Assembly: GCA_019240125.1 (NCBI GenBank)
Contig: JAFAYW010000047.1
Coordinates: 1 to 55,817 of the forward strand
Direction: 5' to 3'
Length of the DNA stretch: 55,817 bases
DNA from: Alphaproteobacteria bacterium
Lineage (GTDB): Bacteria; Pseudomonadota; Alphaproteobacteria; ATCC43930; CGMCC-115725
Below, in pieces: positions 24,545-35,722 of the stretch. Position 1 is the stretch's first letter. Every line of letters begins with the position of its first letter. A model generated the notes under the pieces. It saw only the letters and a list, made by a program, of their open reading frames with translations. It made no database searches and was not told the origin of the DNA. A program made the translations under genes and the position numbers.

Positions 24545-25750
24545 ATGCCATCTTCAAAGTCGCGCAAGGACCTCATTGACCTGCATCGGCTGTCGCGCAC
24601 GCCGGCCGAAGCCTATCTGCGGCGGCAGGCGCGGCCATCCAGCCCGCGCCGCAAGGCGGGAACGATCGTCAAGCGCCCGCTGCTCGGCAGCTTTTCACCA
24701 ATGCATCAGGCCAAGTGGGTCACAGAGTATGTCGTCCACCGGCTGGGGCACCGGCACGCCTTTCTCGATTACAGCCAAACCGGCGATGACAACGGCATCT
24801 ACCGCCTGGAGGGCCATCACGGCGAGGTACGCATCGCCCTGGCCGGCGATTGGGCGACGGGCACCGACGAGGCGCACGAGGTCGCGCAGCTGATGAAGCG
24901 GTATCAGCCGCACTACACAATTCATCTCGGCGACGTCTATTTCGTCGGCGACGTGACCGAGGTTGGCGAGAACTTCCTCGGCATCAACAACGAAGAAAAC
25001 GGCTATGAGCCGTGCGCCTGGCCGATGGGATCACACGGTTCCTTCGCGCTCAACGGCAACCATGAGATGTACGCGCTCGGCTACGCCTATTTCGACCATA
25101 TGCTGCCGAAGCTCGGCCTCTGTGTGGACGGCAAGCAGGTCGGGCAGCATGCCAGCTTCTTCTGTCTCGAAAATGACCACTGGCGGATCATCGCGCTCGA
25201 CACCGCCTTCAATTCGGTCGGCTGGCCAATGATCGAGTATTTCTCGAAGCCGGATGCCAGACTGCCCGAGCCGCTGATGCAATGGCTGCGAGATGAGGTT
25301 CAGCTGCGGCCGGACGACCCGCGTGGCATAATCCTGATGAGCCACCAGCAATACGTATCGCGCTTCGAGGATTGCTTCGACGTTCCGGCACGGCAGCTGG
25401 CGCCATTCATCGGCCACCCGGTGCTGTGGTTCTGGGGCCACGAGCATCGCATGGCGATATACGAAGAGGCGGGGTTACCTGACAACATCCGCGCTCTCGG
25501 CCGCTGCGTCGGCCATGGCGGCATGCCGGTGGAGTTATCTCCCGCAAAGCCGCGGCATCCGGAATATAAGGTAGAGTTTGTCGATGACCGGCTGTACCCG
25601 AACGACGAGAACCTGAAGATCGGCTATAACGGCTTCGCCCGCATGACTTTTCGTGGCCCTCAGCTCAGTGTCGACTACGTCGATATCGAGGGGACGGTTG
25701 TGTTTTCAGAAGTGTGGCAAGTCGATAAGGGCGCTTTGACGCGCCGCTGA
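24545..25750 (+). CDS. Calcineurin-like metallophosphoesterase
   Basis: About 401 residues. After a basic 95-residue N-terminal extension come the metallophosphoesterase motifs in order: AGDWATGTDEAHE, HLGDVYFVGDVTE, LNGNHEMYALGYAYF, LMSHQQYVS and WGHEHRM. These supply the two-metal site of the family. There is no signal peptide, so it is probably cytosolic or peripheral. Start is ATG at 24545, or GTG one codon earlier; neither has a strong ribosome-binding site. It stands alone after a terminator. Phosphodiesterase or phosphatase activity is likely; the substrate is unknown. Confidence 0.85.
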   Translation: MPSSKSRKDLIDLHRLSRTPAEAYLRRQARPSSPRRKAGTIVKRPLLGSFSPMHQAKWVTEYVVHRLGHRHAFLDYSQTGDDNGIYRLEGHHGEVRIALAGDWATGTDEAHEVAQLMKRYQPHYTIHLGDVYFVGDVTEVGENFLGINNEENGYEPCAWPMGSHGSFALNGNHEMYALGYAYFDHMLPKLGLCVDGKQVGQHASFFCLENDHWRIIALDTAFNSVGWPMIEYFSKPDARLPEPLMQWLRDEVQLRPDDPRGIILMSHQQYVSRFEDCFDVPARQLAPFIGHPVLWFWGHEHRMAIYEEAGLPDNIRALGRCVGHGGMPVELSPAKPRHPEYKVEFVDDRLYPNDENLKIGYNGFARMTFRGPQLSVDYVDIEGTVVFSEVWQVDKGALTRR

Positions 25751-25854
25751 ATGTCCGTTTCGCGGGCGCGGCAGATTACCTCTCTGATCGGACGCGCGTG
25801 CCGGTATGGGCTCAGGCCGGCGACATTGGTCGCCACTGGTGCTCTTCGGAACGC

Positions 25855-26061
25855 TTACGACGCGATGAGCATGACGCGGCGGTGGCGATGCTTGGCGATC
25901 CGGGCCTCTTCGCGAGCCGCCTCATAGCTGCGCAGTGCAACTCGATCGTTCTCGCCAACGCTCGCCCGCGTTGGTATCACGCATACTGTCGGGCAGCGGG
26001 TCACACCCTTTTTGCTCAGAAAATCGGCTACAGCCTTCGAATAATCGGTATCGGACATCAC
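25855..26061 (-). CDS. Small conserved-type protein, unknown function
   Basis: A 68-residue frame starting MMSDTDYSKAVADFLSKKGV, with the motif VTRCPTVCVIPTRAS. A charged helical tail follows (LRSYEAAREEARIAKHRHRR). Short alphaproteobacterial proteins with a TRCPTxCV core and the same layout are familiar to me from genome annotations as hypothetical proteins. It is between the phosphoesterase and MBL-fold genes, on the opposite strand from both. No function can be given; the paired cysteines could bind a metal or form a disulfide. Confidence 0.65.
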   Translation of the reverse strand: MMSDTDYSKAVADFLSKKGVTRCPTVCVIPTRASVGENDRVALRSYEAAREEARIAKHRHRRVMLIAS

Positions 26062-26254
26062 ATGCTCTCTACTAGGCTTGTCGCTGCATCCAGTGATAAT
26101 CCTAAAGTGGTTAACGAGCGGTTATGGTAAACGCGAAAATGCAGCTCTGCGAAATCGACAGCGACTGCGTCGCTAAGACCTCTAACGTTTTACCGAGTGT
26201 CCTGCCTATCTATCCGACTTAATGAGGTTGGTAGAGAACGCACGGGAGTCGCCG

Positions 26255-27088
26255 GTGGACGACCGGGAGTTCACGGTTCGGTTTTGGGGTGTGCGGGGCA
26301 GCATCGCTTGTCCAGGTCCGCAGACCATGCGCTATGGCGGGAACACCTCGTGCGTCGAGGTACGCGCCGGCGGCGAGTTATTCATCTTCGACGGGGGTTC
26401 GGGTTTACGCCTGCTTGGTGAGGCCTTGATGAAAGGCGGCCACCCGCACGAATTCGACCTGTTTTACACGCACACTCACCTCGATCATTGCCACGGCCTG
26501 CCGTTCTTCGCGCCATGTTACGACCCGCGCAACCGGATCCGCGTCTGGGCCGGCCATCTGAAGCCGGAAAATGATATTGCGGCGGTACTCGGAAGCATGA
26601 TGTCGGCGCCGCTGTTTCCGATCCCCATCAGCATTTTCAACGCCAAGCTGGAATTTCAGGATTTCAACGCAGGGGAGCCGTTGCGTCCGCATAACCGCAT
26701 CACCTTGCAGACGAATTCGCTGAATCACCCCAACCGTGCCACTGGTTACCGGCTGGAATATGACGGCAGGGCGCTGGCCTATATCACGGATACCGAGCAT
26801 GTCCCGGGGACCCTCGACCGCAATATCCTGCAGCTTGTGGATCAGGCGGACGTGATGATCTACGACAGCACCTACACCGACGAAGAGTACCCGGCGCATA
26901 AGAACTGGGGCCATTCGACGTGGCAGGAAGGCGTGCGCCTGGCCAATGCCGCCAAGGTGAAAACGCTAGTGCTGTTTCACCACGATCCCGAACACGACGA
27001 TGTATTCATGGACGCGGTCGCGGCGGAAGCGGCTAAGGTGCGACCGGGTACGGTCGTGGCCCATGAGGGACTTATCCTGCGACTGTAG
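26255..27088 (+). CDS. MBL-fold metallo-hydrolase
   Basis: A 277-residue metallo-beta-lactamase-fold protein from the GTG at 26255, supported by GGGAG six bases upstream; an ATG at 26222 has no ribosome-binding site. The metal-binding motif is FYTHTHLDHCHGLPFF, with further ligands likely in SLNHPNRATGYR, AYITDTEH and LVLFHHDPEHDD. The N-terminal FWGVRGSIACPGP is typical of a group related to RNase Z and PhnP, including phosphodiesterases of uncertain function. It is convergent with the ABC permease gene. Confidence 0.88.
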   Translation: MDDREFTVRFWGVRGSIACPGPQTMRYGGNTSCVEVRAGGELFIFDGGSGLRLLGEALMKGGHPHEFDLFYTHTHLDHCHGLPFFAPCYDPRNRIRVWAGHLKPENDIAAVLGSMMSAPLFPIPISIFNAKLEFQDFNAGEPLRPHNRITLQTNSLNHPNRATGYRLEYDGRALAYITDTEHVPGTLDRNILQLVDQADVMIYDSTYTDEEYPAHKNWGHSTWQEGVRLANAAKVKTLVLFHHDPEHDDVFMDAVAAEAAKVRPGTVVAHEGLILRL

Positions 27089-27101
27089 TGCCGGAAGCTG
27101 C

Positions 27102-28310
27102 TCAGTGGTACGGATCGGCGGCGTCGCGCAACCCGTCGCCGAGAAAGTTAAACGCCAGCACGGTCAGAATTACCGGGATCACCGGCAGCATCAGCCACGG
27201 GTAAAGCGCCACGACGCTGATATTCTGCGCCTCGTTCAACAGCACGCCCCAGCTGGTGATCGGCGGCCGCAAGCCGAGCCCGAGAAATGACAGCGCGGTC
27301 TCTCCGAGGATCATGCCCGGGATTGTCAACGTGGCTGAGGCGATCAGGTGGCTCATGAAGCTTGGTAACAAATGGCGTCCGATGATGCGCGATGGGCGGG
27401 CGCCCATCAGCACTGCCGCGGTACAGAAATCCTCCTCACGCAGCGCCAGTAGTTTTGATCGCACCGCGCGGGCAAGGTGGGTCCACTCGATCATCCCGAG
27501 AATGATGGTGATGCCGAAATACACGAGGATGGGGCTCCAGGTAACCGGCAGGATTGCCGATAGCGCCATCCAGAGCGGCAGATGCGGAAAGGATTGGACG
27601 ACCTCAATTCCGCGTTGGATCAGCATATCGGTCCAGCCGCCGTAATAGCCGGCAATGCCGCCGATCATGATGCCGAGGGTAAAGCTGACCGTGACGCCGA
27701 TCAGACCCACCGTCAGCGAAATGCGTGCACCATAGACGATGCGCGATAGCAGGTCGCGCCCGAGGCGGTCGGTTCCCAATAGGAACAGCTCACCGCCCTG
27801 CGCCGGGCAGAAGAGGTGAACGTCGCCGCGAATGACGCCCCAGAACACATATGGGTCGGCGTGGCAGAAAAAGCGGATTTGTTCGTGCTTCTGATGGTCC
27901 GGCGTGTAGACACGACGAAGCTGCTTCATATCAAGCTGGTAGGTAAAGCCGTCAACATAGGGCCAGGTGATATGGCCGTCGGCCAGGATCCGGACGCGCT
28001 GCGGCGGCGCGTAGATGAAATCGGTATGGCGCGAGTCGAGCCCATAGGGCGCGATCATCTCCGAAAACAAGATCGTCGCGTAAAAGACCAACAACAGAGC
28101 GCCCGACGCCACCGCAATGCGATGCCTGCGAAATCGCCACCACATCAGGCGCAGCGGCGCGGCACGGTAGAACCGCTCCTGCGCTGGCGTCATAGCATCG
28201 GTCGCGTAAGGATCGAACGGCGCCGGCGAGACGTAATGCGGCAGCGACTCGTCGCCGCGCCGCGGCGGCAGGCGCGCCTGATCGGGACCGGCGAGCCCGA
28301 TCTCGCTCAT
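27102..28310 (-). CDS. Opp/Dpp-type ABC transporter permease (DppC-like) with long periplasmic loop
   Basis: A 402-residue inner-membrane permease. TM1 is at about residues 65-88. The family entry motif LGTDRLGRDLLSRIVYGARI is at 178-197, followed by five more helices. The EAA loop is near AAVLMGARPSRIIGRHLLP, and GETALSFLGLGLRPP is also typical. The stretch between TM1 and the motif (about residues 90-176) is much longer than in ordinary DppC and contains two cysteines (Cys149, Cys168). It overlaps the DppB-like gene by ATGA and ends the ten-gene minus-strand unit. It should pair with the DppB-like subunit to import an oligopeptide or oligosaccharide. Confidence 0.9.
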   Translation of the reverse strand: MSEIGLAGPDQARLPPRRGDESLPHYVSPAPFDPYATDAMTPAQERFYRAAPLRLMWWRFRRHRIAVASGALLLVFYATILFSEMIAPYGLDSRHTDFIYAPPQRVRILADGHITWPYVDGFTYQLDMKQLRRVYTPDHQKHEQIRFFCHADPYVFWGVIRGDVHLFCPAQGGELFLLGTDRLGRDLLSRIVYGARISLTVGLIGVTVSFTLGIMIGGIAGYYGGWTDMLIQRGIEVVQSFPHLPLWMALSAILPVTWSPILVYFGITIILGMIEWTHLARAVRSKLLALREEDFCTAAVLMGARPSRIIGRHLLPSFMSHLIASATLTIPGMILGETALSFLGLGLRPPITSWGVLLNEAQNISVVALYPWLMLPVIPVILTVLAFNFLGDGLRDAADPYH

Positions 28311-29305
28311 TCCCCATGCCCCGCATGCAACCGGATACGCGGGTCGAATGCGGCCAGCGCCAGATCCGACAGGAACACCCCGATCACCGTCAGAAACGCC
28401 ATGAACATCAGGAAGGAGCCGGCGAGGAACATATCCTGACCCCGCAACGCATCGAGCAGCATCGGCCCGGTTGTCGGCAGCGACATCACCACCGACACCA
28501 CCGCCGCGCCCGAGATGACATGCGGCAGAAGCGACCCGATATCCGAGATAAACGGGTTGAGTGCGAGCCGCAGCGGGTACTTGAACAAGACCTTGAGCGG
28601 ATGCAGCCCCTTTGCCCGGGCGGTCACGACATATTGCTTTTGCAGCTCATCGAGCAGATTGGCGCGGAGGCGCCGGATCATCGCCGCGGTTCCCGCCGTG
28701 CCGATCACGATCACCGGGATCCAGATGTGCGCGAAGACCGAACCGACCTTGCCCCAGGACCACGGCTTGTCGAGGTATTTCGCGTCCATCAGACCGCCGA
28801 CCGAGATTCCGAAATAGACATGCGCCAGGTACACCAACACCAGCGCCAGCAGGAAACTCGGCGTCGCCAAACCGAGAAAACCCAGAAAGGTCAGCGTGTA
28901 ATCGCCCATGCTGTACTGGTGCGTGGCTGAATAGACGCCGATCGGAAAAGCAACCGCGTAGGTGAAGAGGATCGTGACAAACGAAACCACGAAGGTCAGC
29001 AGCAGCCGGTCGCCGACGACCTTGTTGACTGGCATATCGTAGAGGAAGGAATACCCCATATCGCCGTGCAACAGCCCGACGACCCAGTACAGATATTGCT
29101 CCCATAGCGGTTTATCGAAGCCGTATTGAGCCTTGAGAAAGGCAATCTTGGCGAGGTTTGCCTTCTCGCCCTGGCTCTGCAACTCGGCAATGTAGGTCGA
29201 GAAGTAGTCGCCCGGCGGCAAATGGATGATCGTGAAGATGACGATGCTGATGGCGATCATCGTCGGGATCATGATCAGGATGCGCCGCACGAGATAACCC
29301 AGCAT
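28307..29305 (-). CDS. Opp/Dpp-type ABC transporter permease (DppB-like)
   Basis: A 332-residue permease from the ATG at 29305 (MLGYLVRRILIMIPTMIAIS), which is the usual DppB start; the open frame extends further upstream but without family resemblance. Typical blocks are QYGFDKPLWEQYLYWVVGLL, GDMGYSF, the coupling loop YVVTARAKGLHPLKVLFKYP, and ISGAAVVSVVMSLPTTG. Six transmembrane helices are expected. It is 58 nt downstream of the binding-protein gene and overlaps the DppC-like gene by four bases. Confidence 0.92.
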   Translation of the reverse strand: MLGYLVRRILIMIPTMIAISIVIFTIIHLPPGDYFSTYIAELQSQGEKANLAKIAFLKAQYGFDKPLWEQYLYWVVGLLHGDMGYSFLYDMPVNKVVGDRLLLTFVVSFVTILFTYAVAFPIGVYSATHQYSMGDYTLTFLGFLGLATPSFLLALVLVYLAHVYFGISVGGLMDAKYLDKPWSWGKVGSVFAHIWIPVIVIGTAGTAAMIRRLRANLLDELQKQYVVTARAKGLHPLKVLFKYPLRLALNPFISDIGSLLPHVISGAAVVSVVMSLPTTGPMLLDALRGQDMFLAGSFLMFMAFLTVIGVFLSDLALAAFDPRIRLHAGHGE

Positions 29306-29363
29306 CAGATCGTTCTCTGACGCGCCAGTCGGAACATTGCCACCGAATGCAGCATCCGCTCGC

Positions 29364-31298
29364 TCAGTGCGGTCGGTCAACCAGCTCGGCGGAAGCCGCC
29401 GGGCCGCCGCTGCGATCGAACCAGAACCCGTCCGGCTTATAGATTCCGAAATGCGCGCCGGGGTCCCAGTTATAGATGCCGTCCTCTGGCACATTACGCA
29501 GGCGCGCATTGACGACAACTGGCTGCTGCACACCCGCGATCAAGCCGATCGAATAAACCTCGTCGGCCCAAATGCGCAGCATTTCGTGCCATGGTTCAAG
29601 GTGTCCCTCGGCGTCCGACGCATCAAGCCAGCGTTGATATAGCTGCTGCAATTGTATCGCCGAGGGCATGTCGACCGTCTCACCCGCGTTACCCTTGGTC
29701 TCGAAATACTCACCCCATTTCGGCCATTCGAGCTGCTGCTGCGAGGTCGGGGCGAACTCCCACGGCGACATGTCTGCGGTCGCGAGGCCGTTCTCAATCC
29801 CCTTGTCGAGCGACATGATCGTTTCGCCGGAGAACACGCGGCGGCGGAATAGGGTCAATTGCATCGGCCGCGAAAATAACCGGATACCCACCTTTGCCCA
29901 CGAATCGCGGACCAATTCCAATACATCGGACTTTTCGGAAGCCTCCCCGGAATCCTCCACGACAATATCGAGCGGCCGCCCATCCGGAAGTTGCCGCAAC
30001 CCGTCGCTTCCTCTCTTCAGGCCGATCAGGTCGAGCAGGCGATTGGCTTCGGTCGTGTCATAGGACGACCACGCGGCGCGGTACTCGGGACGATAAAGCG
30101 GGCTCTCCGGCAAGACCGTATTCTGCCCCTCGGTTGCGAGCCCGAAATAGATCACCTGATTGATCTCATGCCGATCGGTCGCCAGGGACAGGGCGCGCCG
30201 GAACCGGACGTCGCGCAACAGCCCGCGCCACACATCATCGCTGACATTAAGATTGGGATACAGCGCCAGCTGGCTGCCCGGGCCGGTTCGCCACAGCACA
30301 ACCTTATAGCCACTCTCCGACTCGCCGGCCTTGAGGAAGGTGTAATCGTCGAAACTCAGATATCGCGCCTGCAGGTCGCTCTCGCCGGCGCCTGTCTTGG
30401 CCGGGATGATCTTGGCTGAGGCGATCGAATAGACGACGCGATCGATATAAGGGAGCTGATGCCCCGCACCATCGACCCGGTAGTAATACGGGTTGCGTTC
30501 GAAGACGATTTGATCTGCCGGCAATCTCGTCTTGAGGACCCAGGGATCGAGCGATGGCAGGTCAGGATTGTCGTTGCGGTACATCCCGTCCATTTTGTTG
30601 TGCAAAGCGGCCCAATTTCTGACTCCGGCGCTCTTGACCATTTCCTTCAGTTTCGCCGGCTCCGCGTATTTTTCATGAAATTTCTTGAGGTAATGCGCGG
30701 GGCGGTAAATGAAGAGCGGATCGGGACCCGCGAGAGCTGGCAGGAAGAGCGGGTTGGGCGTGTCCCAGCTATATCGGACCGTTGTCGGGTCAAGCACCGT
30801 GAATTTGGGCCGATTGCCGTTTGGCAGCATCGACACCGGCAGACCCGATGGCGACAGGTCGGGATTGTTGATCACATCCTCGAACCAATAGCGGAAATCC
30901 TCGGTGGTAAAGGGTTTACCGTCCGACCATTTGTGCCCCGCCCGCAGGTGTAGTGTGAAGACGCGGTCGCCTTCCACATCAACCTTTTCCAGCATATCGG
31001 GCACCAGCGCCAAGGCCGGGGTGTAAGCGACCAGCCGCGCATATGCGTAGACAACCATCAGCCGGGTATCCTTGGGACCGGCCATCAGCATTCGCAGTTC
31101 GCCGCCCGGCTGGCCCAGCTGTTCCAGTTCGGCAAGCGCCGGAGCTTGCGGGATGCGTTCCGCCACGGGGGGCAAGGCACCGCTCGCGACCAGCGGTGCC
31201 AGCTCGGGCGTTTCCAGCAACGCCGTCCAACCCGCGCGAGGCGTCGCGCACAGCACAACGAGGCACAACAGCAAGCGGAAGGCGGCGACGCGGCGCAT
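29364..31298 (-). CDS. Extracellular solute-binding protein, family 5
   Basis: A 644-residue periplasmic binding protein (SBP_bac_5) for the adjacent ABC importer. The start at 31298 gives a signal peptide (MRRVAAFRLLLCLVVLCATP). The mature N-terminus contains GALPPVAERIPQAPALAELE, a PPVxERxPxxP pattern I associate with a branch of Opp-like binding proteins that is not restricted to peptides. Other family blocks are LRAGHKWSDGKPFTTEDFRY, YRVDGAGHQLPYIDRVVY and RFRRALSLATDRHEINQVIY. It starts two bases after the ATPase stop codon. The ligand is unknown; the neighbouring glycosyltransferases make an oligosaccharide or glycopeptide plausible. Confidence 0.9.
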   Translation of the reverse strand: MRRVAAFRLLLCLVVLCATPRAGWTALLETPELAPLVASGALPPVAERIPQAPALAELEQLGQPGGELRMLMAGPKDTRLMVVYAYARLVAYTPALALVPDMLEKVDVEGDRVFTLHLRAGHKWSDGKPFTTEDFRYWFEDVINNPDLSPSGLPVSMLPNGNRPKFTVLDPTTVRYSWDTPNPLFLPALAGPDPLFIYRPAHYLKKFHEKYAEPAKLKEMVKSAGVRNWAALHNKMDGMYRNDNPDLPSLDPWVLKTRLPADQIVFERNPYYYRVDGAGHQLPYIDRVVYSIASAKIIPAKTGAGESDLQARYLSFDDYTFLKAGESESGYKVVLWRTGPGSQLALYPNLNVSDDVWRGLLRDVRFRRALSLATDRHEINQVIYFGLATEGQNTVLPESPLYRPEYRAAWSSYDTTEANRLLDLIGLKRGSDGLRQLPDGRPLDIVVEDSGEASEKSDVLELVRDSWAKVGIRLFSRPMQLTLFRRRVFSGETIMSLDKGIENGLATADMSPWEFAPTSQQQLEWPKWGEYFETKGNAGETVDMPSAIQLQQLYQRWLDASDAEGHLEPWHEMLRIWADEVYSIGLIAGVQQPVVVNARLRNVPEDGIYNWDPGAHFGIYKPDGFWFDRSGGPAASAELVDRPH

Positions 31299-31300
31299 CC

Positions 31301-33207
<1,907 letters not shown>

Positions 33208-33211
<4 letters not shown>

Positions 33212-33759
33212 GCCAGCTCTCCAAGGCGTTCGCCCTGCCCCGGCACCCGTATACCGAGCGCTTCGAGATTGGCCGCCGTTGCGTCGGCAAGGTTGAGATT
33301 GCGGGTGGCCGCGGCGAAGGTGGCGCGGCGGACAACCTCGTCGAACCCGTCAAGACGGCTGTCGATGCTGATCCTTGCGCCAGCACCGCTCAGTTCGAGC
33401 TGCATCCAGCCGTCGCGTTTGTCGCGCCGTGTCGAGTAATACGCGAGCCGCATCCGCTCGAGTTCGGCCCACGAAATCGCCCGGGGCACCAATCCCGTTA
33501 TCCTGATGCCGGTCTCGGTCAACTCAAGACGCGTCTGGTGGCGCACCACGGTGCGCGCACCGAACACCGCGAACACCGCACCAAAGCCGCCGAGGATCAC
33601 CGCCGGCACGGTGGCAACCGGGACAACCGCGAGGATGATAGCCACCGGCACCAGCCCCGCGGCAGAACGGAGATAATCGCCGACCATCGCCGATACCGGG
33701 TACCCATGCCGAGTGGCGGCCAGCCCTTCGTCGGTCGCGATAGCTCCGGCCGACATCAT
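33208..33759 (-). CDS. Small membrane protein with PH-like cytoplasmic domain, unknown function
   Basis: A 183-residue protein from the ATG at 33759, which overlaps the deacetylase-like stop as ATGA. Residues about 35-70 are two close hydrophobic segments (LVPVAIILAVVPVATVPAVI and LGGFGAVFAVFG). The rest is a beta-rich soluble region (LELTETGIRITGLVPRAISW, MQLELSGAGARISIDSRLDG) resembling the bacterial PH-domain proteins of the YdbS/YcxB type, followed by a helical tail. I do not recognise a specific family. Its position between the deacetylase-like gene and the ABC ATPase, with overlaps on both sides, ties it to the same unit. Confidence 0.7.
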
Positions 33760-34529
33760 GCCATCAACTCGGTCGGCGCGGCCCAAAGCACGCCAGGATG
33801 GCGCCGCGTGACGCTCAGCAATCGGTCGAGAAAACCTCGGGTCAGGTCATCCATGATCAGGTGATGCGTCAAAATACCCAGCGGCTCGCCATAATGCTGC
33901 GCCTGCCGTGCCGCGCCGAGCCGACGCACGATTTCGCCCAATGCCGGTTCGGTGCCCACGAATCCTCGATCTTGCCTCCAGGCTGTCAGATCGACATGCA
34001 CGTCCAGTATCACTGAACTAACAGTTCCGGGGAGTACTTGTCGCGAGGTCATCCCTGACACTTTGGTTAGGCCCAAAGCCCGCAGGAGCGGAAGAAACTC
34101 CGCGGCGATGCGGTTCCACGGCGGGACAAAGATCGGCAACGCACGAGTCCCGAACTGGGATCGCTGGAGCGCCATCCCGGCGCCGATTTCCGCCGCGACC
34201 AATACCGGGGAGCGACCAGGCGGGTATTCGCTCTTCTTGCCGGCCACTGCGTGATTCACGTGCCGCCAGCCGTGCTGCAACACGGTGACGGTCGACGGCA
34301 GAGCCGCGGCCAGTTCCGGCTGGGCCAGAGCCGGGATTACCGCCAAGCCGATCGGTGTCCCCGCCGCCAGCCGCAACATGTCGGCCAGCGAGGCGGTCGG
34401 ACGCACCGCGTCGTCGTCGCGCCACCAGAACGTGGCGATGTTTCCCGTCGCTGCCCATCGATCGAGTTCCTCGACGAGATCCGCCCAGCCACATGTTTTT
34501 GCCGCTTCCGAAGGCGGCATGATTTTCAT
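33756..34529 (-). CDS. Polysaccharide deacetylase-like (NodB-fold) protein
   Basis: A 257-residue protein that looks like a divergent carbohydrate esterase 4. In place of the TFDD motif it has TFWWRDDDA (Asp38-40). The metal motif appears as QHGWRHVNH (His86, His90, His93). FVPPWNR (134-140) matches the RPPxG/xPPWxR motif, and later DVHVD and ILTHH supply candidate catalytic residues. There is no signal peptide, so it may act on cytosolic sugar intermediates. It overlaps the MurG-like gene upstream and the membrane protein downstream by ATGA. It probably removes an N-acetyl group from a glycan precursor made by the neighbouring glycosyltransferases. Confidence 0.72.
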   Translation of the reverse strand: MKIMPPSEAAKTCGWADLVEELDRWAATGNIATFWWRDDDAVRPTASLADMLRLAAGTPIGLAVIPALAQPELAAALPSTVTVLQHGWRHVNHAVAGKKSEYPPGRSPVLVAAEIGAGMALQRSQFGTRALPIFVPPWNRIAAEFLPLLRALGLTKVSGMTSRQVLPGTVSSVILDVHVDLTAWRQDRGFVGTEPALGEIVRRLGAARQAQHYGEPLGILTHHLIMDDLTRGFLDRLLSVTRRHPGVLWAAPTELMA

Positions 34530-35722
34530 CGCGTGATCATACCCGCCTCGACGGTTGCGGCCAATTCCCTGGCAGCACGATGCGGCGCGGCGATCAGCGC
34601 GCGGATCAGCCGGGCCGAACGCGCCGCGCCATCAACGTCGATCGTCAGCGGCTCGGGATTGTGCGCCGCAGCCTGATCGATCGCAGCGGCCAGCATCTCG
34701 CCGCTCAGCTCGGGCTCGCGCACCAGGGTTATCCGGCCGCGGGCGGCCAGCCGTTCCGCCCGCAGCAACTGCTCGGTCTCGCGCTCCGCGGCATAGGGCA
34801 CGACGACGGCCCGCGCACCGGCCACCAGGACATCGAGGATCGTGTTGTATCCCCCCTGACTGACAGACACCCGGCACCGCTGCAGCATGCCGGCAAGATT
34901 ATCGCGAAACCGCTCGACGATCATGTGGCCGGGCGCGCTCGCACGCAGCTCGGCGAGTTGCGGCTCCGGCAGGTTCGTGCCGGCCAGCAGGCGCCATCGC
35001 ACATCGGCAAGGCAGCCGCCACGGCACGCCGCGACCGCCGCCTGCATCAGCGCGAACCCCGCGATGCCGCCGCCAGCCGAGACCACCACCTCATCGGCTC
35101 CGATATCGTCCGTAGGAGGCGCGATGCCGGGGGCGGGGCTGACATATCCGGTATAGACGAGGCGATCAGCAATCTGCGGCGCCGCGGGGAAACTGGCGTC
35201 GAGCGCGATCAACCGCTCGTCGCCGTGCACCAGCACCGCGTCGAAGTCGCGAAGCACGCGGTCGACGATCTCGCGGTGCCGCTCCGGATCGTCGCGCATC
35301 ACGATGATGTCGCGCACCGAGCAGGCGATACGGGGACGCGGCGTGGCGCTGCGCGCCGCGGCGATAAGGGGGTCGAGCTCAAAGCGAAAGGCACGGCGCG
35401 CAAATGGGAACCCCTCGGTTACCACCGCGTCGGGGCGACGCTCGTCCAATAACGCCAGCAGTCGGACGCGCCGCTGCTCGCGGAGTGCGTCGCTGAGCGG
35501 ACGCCCGTCGCCGTCGATCAGTTCGAAGCGCGCGTCGCGGGCTCGCACCGGCGGCAGTTGCACCACACGAACTTCCGGATCGTGGGGCAGCATCGCGGGA
35601 AATCCGCCATTGACCAGCGTCACGACGGTGCCGTCAGCGGCAAGTGCATCGGCGATGCGCAACGACCGCTGCAAATGGCCAATGCCGAGCAGATATTGCA
35701 CGTAGAAGAGGACACTCGGCAT
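34526..35722 (-). CDS. MurG-like GT-B glycosyltransferase, copy 2
   Basis: A 398-residue protein with the layout of MurG/GT28-type enzymes. The N-terminal Rossmann half begins VLFYVQYLLGIGHLQRSLRI, with the GIGH loop near residues 13-16. The second half contains VVVSAGGGIAGFALMQAAVA and the donor-binding block VSVSQGGYNTILDVLVAGAR. It is related to the other MurG-like protein at 38108-39322, which has GLGHLRR and AMGGYNTFCEILSF at the same places. It probably transfers a sugar from a nucleotide donor on the cytoplasmic face. Start and stop overlap both neighbours (TAATG, ATGA). Confidence 0.83.
   Translation of the reverse strand: MPSVLFYVQYLLGIGHLQRSLRIADALAADGTVVTLVNGGFPAMLPHDPEVRVVQLPPVRARDARFELIDGDGRPLSDALREQRRVRLLALLDERRPDAVVTEGFPFARRAFRFELDPLIAAARSATPRPRIACSVRDIIVMRDDPERHREIVDRVLRDFDAVLVHGDERLIALDASFPAAPQIADRLVYTGYVSPAPGIAPPTDDIGADEVVVSAGGGIAGFALMQAAVAACRGGCLADVRWRLLAGTNLPEPQLAELRASAPGHMIVERFRDNLAGMLQRCRVSVSQGGYNTILDVLVAGARAVVVPYAAERETEQLLRAERLAARGRITLVREPELSGEMLAAAIDQAAAHNPEPLTIDVDGAARSARLIRALIAAPHRAARELAATVEAGMITR

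Noticed and set aside
29306..29533. N-terminal extension of the DppB-like permease up to 29533
   Set aside because: The extra residues overlap the end of the binding-protein gene, have no family resemblance, and the ATG at 29305 gives the standard permease start.
34580..35452. Plus-strand frame of about 290 codons opposite the second MurG-like gene
   Set aside because: Low-complexity Arg/His/Gln composition, no ribosome-binding site, and a clear glycosyltransferase on the opposite strand.
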